A DNA stretch of 64,000 nt, taken from an uncultured Clostridia bacterium. GTDB taxonomy: Bacteria > Bacillota > Clostridia > Christensenellales > Borkfalkiaceae. The position numbers and the translations under genes are program-made. The stretch is from contig CANQWN010000001.1 in the NCBI GenBank assembly GCA_947627575.1, forward strand, positions 310,001-374,000. The letters are read 5' to 3'. The notes beneath the pieces were generated by a model. That model made no database searches. It saw only the letters and a program-made list of their open reading frames with translations, and was not told the DNA's origin. This document shows, piece after piece, positions 55,901 to 62,403 of this stretch. Position 1 is the first letter of the stretch. Every line of letters begins with the position of its first letter.

Positions 55901-56652
55901 ACGTTGAATTTCGCCTCAACCGAAGAGGAATCTATCGCAACTTCCGTGCCGACTTTGGTTGTACCGCTGTAAAGCGCAACGCTTGCGCCCTCGGGCACGT
56001 CTACCCCGTTTGCAACGGTTACCGTAACCGTGTATTCAACCTGCTTGAAAGATACGGCTATGGTTGCGTTGCGGTTACCCAAACTTACGGTGGCGTCTGC
56101 CGCCTGCAAATAGTCGGGCAAACCTATCACCTTTGCCGTATAGTCGCCGCCGCGGACGTTTATAGTAGCCTTACCTTCGGTAATTTCCGTCGCCGCGCCG
56201 ACCTCCGTCTCCCCGCTGTATAGCTGTACCTTAACCGACTGGGGGGGGGTGATGTCCGTCGGGAAAGTTACCGTAATATTATAATCTACGGTAACTACGG
56301 TTATAGCTATCGTCGCCGCGGGATTTTCGGCAGTTACAACCGCGGGTTGGAAAGTATACCCGGAAGGAACGCCCTTCAAGGTTACGGTATAAGCGCCGCT
56401 ATCCAATTCCACGGAAGCCTTGCCCTCCGCGTCCAATGCAATTTCTTCGCTTGCAGTTTCCGTGCCAGACATCCATTGCGCCTTTACCGAAGAGATATCA
56501 AAGCCCTCTTCGGCAGTGACGGTAACGGAATAACTTACCTTGCCGTCATCGTCGGCAGGGGGATTTTCGTTATCGCCGCATGCAACGGCAAAGCAGCACA
56601 GAGCGCACACAAAAGCAAACAGCAAGAAAAGTTTTTTAAGTGTTCTGTACAT
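52951..56652 (-). CDS. Large repeat lipoprotein of unknown function
   Basis: A 1233-residue predicted surface lipoprotein. The signal MYRTLKKLFLLFAFVCALCC ends in AVAC-GD, a lipobox. Residues about 40-380 hold four related beta-sandwich units of 80-85 residues, each with a YTVTVT-like opening and a GDYTAKVIGLP-like close, resembling carboxypeptidase-regulatory or SpaA-like folds. From about 385 to the end are further beta modules; at least six share a pattern of YKYTATKSG or FKFTADKVG opening and DDKIYFHI-like middle, reminiscent of PPC-type domains. No enzyme motif is seen. A G9 run (56241-56249, C9 in the gene) falls near residue 135. AGGAGG precedes the ATG. The role is unknown, perhaps surface adhesion or glycan binding. 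Confidence 0.8.
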   Translation of the reverse strand: MYRTLKKLFLLFAFVCALCCFAVACGDNENPPADDDGKVSYSVTVTAEEGFDISSVKAQWMSGTETASEEIALDAEGKASVELDSGAYTVTLKGVPSGYTFQPAVVTAENPAATIAITVVTVDYNITVTFPTDITPPQSVKVQLYSGETEVGAATEITEGKATINVRGGDYTAKVIGLPDYLQAADATVSLGNRNATIAVSFKQVEYTVTVTVANGVDVPEGASVALYSGTTKVGTEVAIDSSSVEAKFNVTAGNYTARVSGLGALYHSDEATLTYTQRTGAIAITANTVTFTLDVPDYITISDYTALEVDLFEGTRNRDASESSVLDEPVKFDAQGVAAVVVMAGDYVAKFSGFASGVGAADIIISQTDTDVTVPVYYLPTGGDARYDDYSGMLSGTPYGFTETGDYIVQTQIVSVFGSPEYATKYIGFTAEEDGLYTFSWNDDEVVFVSDYADSDPDGYKKYVTKSDYGAQYALQAGEKFAFEIGFNKDISYYNYNQYVIVNLVIDEYPAAGAEFNPKAVTEGANTTEVKGAAWFNLPMAESGYQYYITYDSAKMSAQVYMYDNASWTFNWVDIASEELLSLSEWSTTQLKITANDADTEITFTFVKQVKSGAFDNPIALTLGTEETYHFTDMGNAWYTFTTPDDGKTSYRIWLGANFNGITIYSSVNDEYKEGETLVGSGPIFGIGESVITLQPNTKYWAMLHSNNGLEVSFTIDDFDPATKGVEGEPWKPFEVGEGTHAVVTLQKNGAEVKSGSVYFKYTATKSGDLIIAPNNRNVEGLNVDVINLNENFTDFITEYQSKFDRFSNRSANPYAITVSGGKVTVTAKETVWFYISYNFDSAAVAEDSYTVNINISVIEEGDKQTASVGDNSLAGADGNVKTVGYKYTATKACHPEVTFPEIEGFTADVVYVSGSNIASCAGFVAEGNDIYFTVTYCYTGDGDASQAKFVLTENEPTEAVAGDNAIGDDDVSVRDVVYVYTATATAPHTISVSATNGIEYTIICYDESGDVKSRAHNFVISLDTDDKIYFHIYAEGFGEFTLNITALGSSEDITAGEAKSLDDATSRTEKIFKFTADKVGWIVGVVTGTESYSIQYFDESWSPISDAEDGLAVISGDVIYMIVGYTGSGVQFSVNLIEPTDLAGETTISVPANDTEQPQIHLYKFTASSDGVFMCDPTDYFEGTCICFTSESDDVTYSYVSSGDEIYICIITYPESSAVEFEISVQSDDWY

Positions 56653-56717
56653 TTTTACCTCCTAAAAAATTTTTGCATATATGAATAAAAATACCCTATA
56701 TTTTAGGTATTTGTTGG

Positions 56718-56746
56718 ATAATAGCACAAAAAATTATAAAAATCAA
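56718..56746 (-). promoter_or_regulatory. Promoter of the repeat-lipoprotein gene
   Basis: TTGATT (56746-56741), 17-base spacer, TATTAT (56723-56718) on the minus strand, 66 bases before the ATG. Confidence 0.5.
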
Positions 56747-57037
56747 TGTAAACAGACAAAAAATCAATAAAATTATACATTTTGTAGATTATGTATATTA
56801 ATTGTTACTGTGCAACAAAAAAAGTGTAAAATCACTAAAAAGACTAATATGATACAGGTTAAAGCGCTTTTTTTGTGAATTTTTGTGAATTTTAAATTAA
56901 CAAAAATAACACCGAATTTTACAATATTTGAAAATTAAATATAAAAACACATAAAATTGTGTTAAAATTTATTTTTATTCATAATACAAAACTATGATTT
57001 CAGGCGCATTTTAAAATTATTAACACGCCGCAGACTA
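56747..57037. other. AT-rich spacer between the lipoprotein and ilvA promoters
   Basis: No gene is seen in this stretch between two divergent promoters. It is strongly AT-rich, with small inverted repeats such as ACACA-TAAAAT-TGTGT near 56948-56963 and a direct repeat of TGAATTTT. It may hold operators, but none is recognisable. Confidence 0.4.
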
Positions 57038-57066
57038 TTGACTTTTCATTATTAAATATATATAAT
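57038..57066 (+). promoter_or_regulatory. Promoter of ilvA-ridA
   Basis: TTGACT (57038-57043), 17-base spacer, TATAAT (57061-57066), 56 bases before the ATG. Confidence 0.78.
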
Positions 57067-57076
57067 TTTCAATAGG

Positions 57077-57111
57077 TTGCCGCCGCAAGGGCTATATTGC
57101 AACGGCGGTAA
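57077..57111 (+). other. Leader hairpin upstream of ilvA
   Basis: TTGCCGCCG (57077-57085) pairs with CGGCGGTAA (57103-57111), with an inner CAA/TTG stem. It begins at about the transcript start and ends 10 bases before the ATG, so it could affect translation. No ligand-binding fold or leader peptide is recognised. Confidence 0.45.
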
Positions 57112-57121
57112 AAAAATTGTT

Positions 57122-58324
57122 ATGCTGAATATCGAAAAAGTAAAGCACGCGCAAAGCGTTTTAAGCGAAGCCATTAGGGAAACGGACGTTATCTACTCCC
57201 CCACTCTGTCCGCCCGCAGCGGTTGCGACGTATATCTCAAAACGGAAAACCTGCAACTTACCGGCTCGTTTAAAGTGCGTGGCGCGTATTATAAAATTTC
57301 ACAGCTTTCCGACGAAGAAAAAAGCAAGGGCGTTATAGCCTGTTCCGCGGGTAACCATGCGCAAGGGGTTGCTTTGGCTTCAAAAAAGTTTGGGATAAAA
57401 GCCAAAATATGTATGCCGGACGGCGCGCCCATTTCCAAAGTGGAAGCGACAAAAAGCTACGGCGCGGAAGTTATACTCGTGCCCGGCGTTTACGACGATG
57501 CACATACCGAAGCCGAAAGACTGAAAAACGAATACGGCTATACCTTTATCCACCCCTTCGACGACGAGGACGTGATTGCGGGGCAGGCGACCGTGGGGCT
57601 TGAAATAATGAAACAGCTTGCCGACGTAGACGTAATTGCGGTGCCCGTCGGCGGAGGCGGACTTATTTCCGGCGTGGCGTTTGCGGTGAAGCAGATAAAC
57701 CCGAAAGTTAAAGTTTACGGCGTTCAGGCGGCGGGCGCGCCGTCTATGTACAATTCGGTTGCTTGCAAAAGAATACAGAAGCTGGATTTTGTTTCCACCA
57801 TTGCAGACGGTATTGCCGTGAAAGAGCCCGGTGCGATTACCTATAAAATGTGCCTGAACTACGTGGACGGGATAGTTACCGTCACGGACGATCAGGTTTC
57901 GGCGGCGATACTTGCGCTTATTGAAAAGCAGAAAATGATTGCGGAAGGCGCGGGCGCGGTTGCGCTGGCGGCGGTTATGTACAATAAAATACCCATTGCG
58001 CGGAACAAAAAGGTTTGCTGCGTTATTTCCGGCGGGAATATAGACGTTACCATACTTTCGCGCGTGATAGACCGCGGACTGCTTATGTCCGGCAGGCGCA
58101 CCACCCTTATTGTCGAACTTTTGGACAAGCCCAACCAACTTGGCGAAGTTGCAACGCTTATAGCCGCGTGCGGCGGTAACCTTACAAGCGTTATACACGA
58201 GAGATCCAACGAAGGTTCCGATATAAACGACTGCTATCTGCGTATTCAGGTTGAAACGAGAAATTTTGAACATATCAGGCAGATACGCGCCAAACTTACC
58301 GAACACGGATTTAAACTTTTATGA
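57122..58324 (+). CDS. ilvA: Threonine ammonia-lyase
   Basis: PLP enzyme turning threonine into 2-oxobutyrate and ammonia. The 400-residue product has the PLP lysine K51 in LTGSFKVRGAYY, SAGNHAQGVALA, the phosphate loop VPVGGGGLISG and one C-terminal ACT domain (TTLIVELLDKPNQLGEVATL). This single-ACT, about 400-residue form differs from the 510-residue E. coli IlvA, so a catabolic (TdcB-like) role is possible. I chose ATG 57122; a GGCGG is 12 bases upstream, a weak ribosome site. ridA follows within 8 bases. Confidence 0.95.
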   Translation: MLNIEKVKHAQSVLSEAIRETDVIYSPTLSARSGCDVYLKTENLQLTGSFKVRGAYYKISQLSDEEKSKGVIACSAGNHAQGVALASKKFGIKAKICMPDGAPISKVEATKSYGAEVILVPGVYDDAHTEAERLKNEYGYTFIHPFDDEDVIAGQATVGLEIMKQLADVDVIAVPVGGGGLISGVAFAVKQINPKVKVYGVQAAGAPSMYNSVACKRIQKLDFVSTIADGIAVKEPGAITYKMCLNYVDGIVTVTDDQVSAAILALIEKQKMIAEGAGAVALAAVMYNKIPIARNKKVCCVISGGNIDVTILSRVIDRGLLMSGRRTTLIVELLDKPNQLGEVATLIAACGGNLTSVIHERSNEGSDINDCYLRIQVETRNFEHIRQIRAKLTEHGFKLL

Positions 58325-58332
58325 GGTGAAAT

Positions 58333-58704
58333 ATGAAAACCATACAAACAAAACTTGCGCCCGCAGCCATAGGACCCTATTCACAGGCAAAAATTTCAAA
58401 CGGGCTTGTATACGCCTCCGGGCAGATACCCGTAAACCCCGAAACTTCTGCAATAGAATCCTTCGATATCGAGGGGCAAACCGAACAGGTGTGCAAAAAC
58501 GTTGCCGCTTTGCTTAACGCGGCGGGCACTTCTATAGATAAAGTTGTAAAAACCACCTGCTTCCTTGCGGATATAGCGGATTTTGCGGCGTTTAACGCCG
58601 TTTACGCAAAATATTTCACTTCCGCACCCGCAAGAAGCTGTGTTGCCGTAAAAGATATACCAAAAGGCGCGCTTGTGGAAATTGAGGTAATTGCAGAGCT
58701 TTGA
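58333..58704 (+). CDS. ridA: RidA-family enamine/imine deaminase
   Basis: Hydrolyses the reactive 2-aminoacrylate and 2-aminocrotonate released by PLP dehydratases such as IlvA. The 123-residue trimeric YjgF/YER057c/UK114 protein keeps Arg101 (APARSCVAV), which binds the substrate carboxylate, and ends VEIEVIAEL. It follows ilvA by 8 bases after a GAGGTG site, so enzyme and detoxifier are made together. Confidence 0.96.
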   Translation: MKTIQTKLAPAAIGPYSQAKISNGLVYASGQIPVNPETSAIESFDIEGQTEQVCKNVAALLNAAGTSIDKVVKTTCFLADIADFAAFNAVYAKYFTSAPARSCVAVKDIPKGALVEIEVIAEL

Positions 58705-58728
58705 TTTTAGACAAATACCTGTATTTTG

Positions 58729-58757
58729 TTGACTTATTTTTGAAATAGATTTATAAT
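58729..58757 (+). promoter_or_regulatory. Promoter of degV
   Basis: TTGACT (58729-58734), 17-base spacer, TATAAT (58752-58757), 34 bases before the ATG; AGAGGA follows. Confidence 0.8.
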
Positions 58758-58791
58758 ACTGATAGAATTTTACAACAAGAGAGGAATTGAA

Positions 58792-59664
58792 ATGAAAGTA
58801 GCTATCGTGACGGACAGCAACAGCGGAATAACGCAGGCGGAAGCGAAAGAGCTGGGCATAGAAGTTGTTCCCATGCCCGTGCTTATCAACGCGGAACTTT
58901 ACTATGAGGATATAACGCTTACGCAGGAACAGTTTTATGAAAAACTGAAAAGCGACGCGCAGGTTTCCACTTCCCAACCCAACCCCGTGGACGTGGGCGA
59001 AATTTGGGCAAAAGTTTTAAAAACCAACGACGAAGTAATTTACATACCTATGTCCAGCGGGCTTTCCGAAACTTGCCACACTTTACAGCACTATGCCGAA
59101 ACCGAAGAACAGTTTAAAGGCAAAGTTTTTGTTGTGGACAACCAAAGAATTTCTATTACGCAACGGCAAAGCGTTATGGACGCCATTAAAATGGCGAAAG
59201 AAGGCAAAAGCGCAAAGGAAATCCACGATTGGCTGATGGATACCAAAATGACTTCAAGCATATACATTATGGTGGATACCCTTAAATACCTTAAAAAGGG
59301 CGGCAGGCTTACCCCCGCCGTCGCAATGATAGGCACTTTGCTTAAAATAAAGCCCGTTTTGCAGATTCAGGGCTTCAAGTTAGACCAATTTGCAAAGCCG
59401 AGAAAACTTTCCGACGCAAAGCAGATTATGATAAACGCAATCAAACACGACTTTGAGACGAGATTTAAAAAGGAAGTTGAAGAAGGCAGAATGACTATAG
59501 CCATTGCGCATACGGACAACTATGCGGAAGCCGAAAACTTCAAGCAGGAACTTACCGAAAATTTCCCCGAAGTGGAATTTACCGTTATAAATCCCCTGTC
59601 TTTAAGCGTTTCCTGCCATATCGGACCGGGCGCGCTTGCCTGCGCCTGCGCAATAAAATATTGA
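58792..59664 (+). CDS. DegV-family fatty-acid-binding protein
   Basis: A 290-residue DegV (FakB-type) protein starting MKVAIVTDSNSGITQAEAKE with the conserved SQPNPVD and PMSSGLSETCHT segments that hold the fatty-acid carboxylate in known structures. FakB proteins present fatty acids to FakA kinase for phosphorylation. No fakA is in the window; this may relate to the acyl-ACP thioesterase at 11.2 kb (inference). It has its own promoter and terminator. Confidence 0.92.
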   Translation: MKVAIVTDSNSGITQAEAKELGIEVVPMPVLINAELYYEDITLTQEQFYEKLKSDAQVSTSQPNPVDVGEIWAKVLKTNDEVIYIPMSSGLSETCHTLQHYAETEEQFKGKVFVVDNQRISITQRQSVMDAIKMAKEGKSAKEIHDWLMDTKMTSSIYIMVDTLKYLKKGGRLTPAVAMIGTLLKIKPVLQIQGFKLDQFAKPRKLSDAKQIMINAIKHDFETRFKKEVEEGRMTIAIAHTDNYAEAENFKQELTENFPEVEFTVINPLSLSVSCHIGPGALACACAIKY

Positions 59665-59677
59665 TTATAAAAACTTT

Positions 59678-59711
59678 AAAAGCGCTTCCGCAAAATTGCG
59701 GAAGCGCTTTT
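59678..59711 (+). terminator. Terminator of degV
   Basis: AAAAGCGCTTCCGCAA (59678-59693) mirrored at 59696-59711, followed by T residues. It is almost symmetric and could also serve the convergent YihY-family gene. Confidence 0.9.
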
Positions 59712-59724
59712 TTATGCGCGGAAA

Positions 59725-60498
59725 TCACAGATGCTTTTTGTACGCCCTGCGAGACAGGAACGAGCCGTTGTAGATTACACCCATAACAAAACTGCTCATC
59801 ATAAGGTAACACCACAGCAAAAACACAAAAATCGAAGCAATTTTGCCGTATAACCTTTCGGGCGTGGCGAATTGAAGATAGACGGCAAACCCAATGGCGA
59901 ATATAAGCCAAAGCGCGGTTGTAAGCAAACTGCCCGGCACCGCCTCCTCCGCCTTTATCCTGTACGGACAGGCGAATAAATTAAGCACCAGCGCGATAGT
60001 GAACGCGGTTGCCGCCAAAAACACGCAGGAAATTATGTCGGAAACAAACTTCGGCATAAAATTATCCAAAAATTTACTGCCGGCAACGGAAACGGCGGTT
60101 ACAACCGCCGTAAGCAATATCGATGAAAAGATAAAAATCAGCGAAACAAGCCTCAATTTTATCCCGCCCTTCGCGCGGGGGCAATCGTAAATTATTTCGC
60201 CGCTTCGCCTTAAATGGAAAAAGAAATTTGTGGAGGAATACAAAGTTGTAGCCAGAAGCGCTATCCCCGCCCCGCTTACCGCGCTTTGCGCCGAGCTTTT
60301 TACGTAACCGATAAAGGGCTGTACGCTTTGCAAAAGCGAATGGGACAAAAAACGCCCTATGTCGATATTGCCCAACAATAAGGTGAACCAGAAAAACAGC
60401 GGCGTTATACTCATAAGCAAAAAATACACCAAAGTGCCCGCAATAGTTGAATAACGCCTGTCCGAAAAATATCTGTAAAGCCCGATAATTCTTTGCAT
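59725..60498 (-). CDS. YihY/BrkB-family membrane protein
   Basis: A 257-residue integral membrane protein of the YihY/virulence-factor-BrkB family (once named ribonuclease BN; that activity belongs to another protein). It has about six hydrophobic segments and the conserved region STIAGTLVYFLLMSITPLFF near the start, with FLLWCYLMMSSFVMGVIYNG at the end. The function is unknown. I chose ATG 60498, since the upstream in-frame ATG at 60537 has no ribosome site and adds no conserved residues. Confidence 0.85.
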   Translation of the reverse strand: MQRIIGLYRYFSDRRYSTIAGTLVYFLLMSITPLFFWFTLLLGNIDIGRFLSHSLLQSVQPFIGYVKSSAQSAVSGAGIALLATTLYSSTNFFFHLRRSGEIIYDCPRAKGGIKLRLVSLIFIFSSILLTAVVTAVSVAGSKFLDNFMPKFVSDIISCVFLAATAFTIALVLNLFACPYRIKAEEAVPGSLLTTALWLIFAIGFAVYLQFATPERLYGKIASIFVFLLWCYLMMSSFVMGVIYNGSFLSRRAYKKHL

Positions 60499-60541
60499 AA
60501 TATTATTTTCCGCAAAGAAATACGCGATATACCACATTAAT

Positions 60542-60565
60542 AAAGGACGCCGTGCGGCGCCCTTT
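60542..60565 (-). terminator. Terminator of the cysteine-repeat gene
   Basis: AAAGG-A-CGCC (60542-60551), loop GTGC, GGCG-C-CCTTT (60556-60565), with one mismatch. It sits 16 bases after the stop of the minus-strand gene. Confidence 0.65.
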
Positions 60566-60580
60566 AAAATTAAAAATACT

Positions 60581-60982
60581 TCAGCCGTTACAACCGCACC
60601 CGCAGTTGTTGCCGTATGAACCGTACCAGCCCGAACCGTAAACGCCGGAAGGGTTTACGCCGCTTGAACTTTGCGCATAACCGTAGGAAACCGAGCCGCA
60701 CTGCGAACAGCCGTTAAGCCCGTACTGCGCGGCATAATAAGCGTCGTACGTAGAATTGCATCCGCAGGAATTTCCGGCGGAATTGTTACAGCCGCAACCG
60801 CAGGAATTTCTTGCGGAATTATTACAGCCGCAACCGCAGGAATTTCTTGCGGAATTATTACAGCCGCAACCGCAGGAATTTCTTGCGGAATTATTACAGC
60901 CGCAGGAATTGCAGTTGCGCCTTACAAGGAACAAGTTAAGCAAGCCCACGCATCCGCAGTTACAATTACAAGAATTACACAT
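60581..60982 (-). CDS. Cysteine-rich 12-residue-repeat protein
   Basis: A 133-residue protein with 24 Cys (18%). The order is an MCNSCNCNCGC head, a short hydrophobic VGLLNLFLV, then tandem repeats NSCGCGCNNSAR (one 10-residue and three 12-residue units), a Tyr/Gly/Ser-rich part (YDAYYAAQYG, GVYGSGWYGSYG) and a CGCGCNG tail. There is no signal peptide. At the DNA level the repeats are 36-bp units at 60764-60901. AGGGGA precedes the ATG. Cys-rich, Tyr/Gly-rich makeup suggests a metallothionein-like metal binder or a cross-linked spore-coat or surface protein. I cannot assign it to a family. The reverse rubrerythrin gene is next upstream on the same strand. Confidence 0.8.
   Translation of the reverse strand: MCNSCNCNCGCVGLLNLFLVRRNCNSCGCNNSARNSCGCGCNNSARNSCGCGCNNSARNSCGCGCNNSAGNSCGCNSTYDAYYAAQYGLNGCSQCGSVSYGYAQSSSGVNPSGVYGSGWYGSYGNNCGCGCNG
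60764..60901. repeat. 36-bp tandem repeat inside the cysteine-rich gene
   Basis: Units at 60764-60799, 60800-60835, 60836-60871 and a partial 60872-60901. The second and third are identical; the first differs at a few bases. With no spacers between them this is a coding tandem repeat, likely to vary in copy number. Confidence 0.92.
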
Positions 60983-61081
60983 TTGTATCTTCCCCTATTC
61001 TTTTGTAAGCAAAGGTTTTCCCCCTTGCCTATACTTCATATTATGAGCGGAAAGGCGAAATAGTTACGGAAAAAGCGCAAT

Positions 61082-61113
61082 AAAAAAGACGGACTTTGCA
61101 TCCGCCTTTTTAT
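61082..61113 (-). terminator. Terminator of the rubrerythrin gene
   Basis: A-run plus GACGGA (61088-61093), short loop, TCCGCC (61101-61106) plus T-run; one mismatch in the stem. Confidence 0.6.
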
Positions 61114-61142
61114 ATACATTTTTAATTTAAGCCGCCGCTTAA

Positions 61143-61676
61143 TTATTTGCCGAAATATCTTTTTAAAAGACCGGCAAACCCCGCGCCGTGACGGGCTTCG
61201 TCTTTAGCCATTTCGTGAACGGTATCGTGAATTGCGTCATAACCCAACTGCTTTGCGCGCTTTGCTATCGCAAGTTTGCCTTCGCATGCGCCCGCCTCTG
61301 CCGCCGCGCGAAGTTCGAGATTTTTCTTCGTGGAAGGGGTTACAACCTCGCCGAGAAGTTCGGCAAATTTTGCGGCATGTTCCGCCTCTTCATATGCATA
61401 ACGCTTGAACGCTTCCGCAACTTCGGGATATCCTTCGCGTTCAGCCACGCGGGACATTGCAAGATACATACCAACTTCGGTACACTCGCCCGTGAAATGG
61501 GCGTGCAACCCGTCCATTACTTCCTTGTCTTCAACAACGCCGTCGCCGACAACGTGTTCACACGCAAATACGGGCTTATTGTCGCCCTCTACGGGAACAA
61601 ATTTCTTCGCTTTGCAAACGGGGCAAACTTCAACGTCGTCTTCAACGATTTCGCCGCAAACAGCACATCTTTTCAT
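61143..61676 (-). CDS. Reverse rubrerythrin (rubredoxin domain first)
   Basis: Peroxide (and oxygen) reductase of anaerobes. The 177-residue product begins with a rubredoxin-like domain with Cys4, Cys7, Cys18 and Cys21 ([16 protein letters not shown]), followed by a ferritin-like diiron domain with [30 protein letters not shown] and DEARHGAGF. Domain order is the reverse of classical rubrerythrin, as in clostridial NADH-peroxidase-type revRbr. It has its own promoter at 61708-61736. Confidence 0.95.
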   Translation of the reverse strand: MKRCAVCGEIVEDDVEVCPVCKAKKFVPVEGDNKPVFACEHVVGDGVVEDKEVMDGLHAHFTGECTEVGMYLAMSRVAEREGYPEVAEAFKRYAYEEAEHAAKFAELLGEVVTPSTKKNLELRAAAEAGACEGKLAIAKRAKQLGYDAIHDTVHEMAKDEARHGAGFAGLLKRYFGK

Positions 61677-61707
61677 AATAACACCTCTATAAATTTAGTT
61701 CTAAAAA

Positions 61708-61736
61708 ATTTTATCACATTGAAAAAGAAATTTCAA
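61708..61736 (-). promoter_or_regulatory. Promoter of the rubrerythrin gene
   Basis: TTGAAA (61736-61731), 17-base spacer, TAAAAT (61713-61708) on the minus strand, 32 bases before the ATG. No PerR-type palindrome is obvious. Confidence 0.65.
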
Positions 61737-61763
61737 TAGCAATCAAAAAAAATTTGAAATTTT

Positions 61764-62402
61764 TTACACAAATTTCAAAATGTCGGCAAACTTAAAAGCG
61801 AAGTTTACCGCGCCTGCTTTTTGCAATTGGTCGCGGGTTCTGTACCCCCACAAGGCGGCTACGCAATCAACGCCTGCCGCCGCGGCGCATTGCACGTCGG
61901 TTTCCCCGTCGCCGACAAAAAGGCACTGCTGTTTTTTCACGTTGTGGCGCCTTAAAATTTCCAAAGTAAGCGTAGGATCGGGCTTTACGGGGTAGTACTC
62001 TGTCTGACCGAGTACTTCACAAAAGCCGTAATTTGACAATAAATCGGCATAAACGCGCTGTGTTGCAGCATTCGGCTTGTTGGTTTGGATACAAAGCCCT
62101 ATCCCGCGCCGTTTAAGAATTTCAAGCGTTTCCGCCTCTCCTTCGTACAATGCAGTAAGCCCGTTTTCATTTTCGGCGTACTTTTCGCAGAAGATTTTAT
62201 GCGCGTTTTCAATTGCGTTGAAATGCTCGCCGAAAGCCTTTTTTATAAGATTAAGCGAACCGCCGCCCACTATCCTTTTAACTTTATCGACGGGCAAGGG
62301 CGGAAAGCCGTACAGCGCCAACGTTTCGTTAAGCACCTTGCGGATATCTTCCGAAGTGTCCAACAGCGTGCCGTCGAGATCGAAAATTATAAACTTTTTC
62401 AT
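61764..62402 (-). CDS. HAD-family phosphatase, phosphoglycolate-phosphatase-like
   Basis: A 212-residue HAD hydrolase (subfamily IA) with nucleophile Asp8 and acid Asp10 in FDLDGTLLDT, the cap-region sequence PVDKVKRIVGGGSLNLIKKA, QTNKPN (motif II) and FVGDGETDVQCAAAAGVDCV (motif III/IV). Homologues act on phosphoglycolate or on pyrophosphate and sugar phosphates. It starts one base after argS ends, so it is likely co-transcribed. The substrate cannot be fixed from sequence. Confidence 0.88.
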   Translation of the reverse strand: MKKFIIFDLDGTLLDTSEDIRKVLNETLALYGFPPLPVDKVKRIVGGGSLNLIKKAFGEHFNAIENAHKIFCEKYAENENGLTALYEGEAETLEILKRRGIGLCIQTNKPNAATQRVYADLLSNYGFCEVLGQTEYYPVKPDPTLTLEILRRHNVKKQQCLFVGDGETDVQCAAAAGVDCVAALWGYRTRDQLQKAGAVNFAFKFADILKFV

Positions 62403-62403
62403 T

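Noticed and set aside
57067-57121. Riboswitch upstream of ilvA
   Set aside because: The leader is 50 bases with a single hairpin; no conserved aptamer core is recognisable.
60764-60901. Regular 36-bp repeats looked at first like a CRISPR array
   Set aside because: There are no spacers between units, the repeats keep a reading frame with Cys-rich 12-residue units, and no cas genes are in the window.
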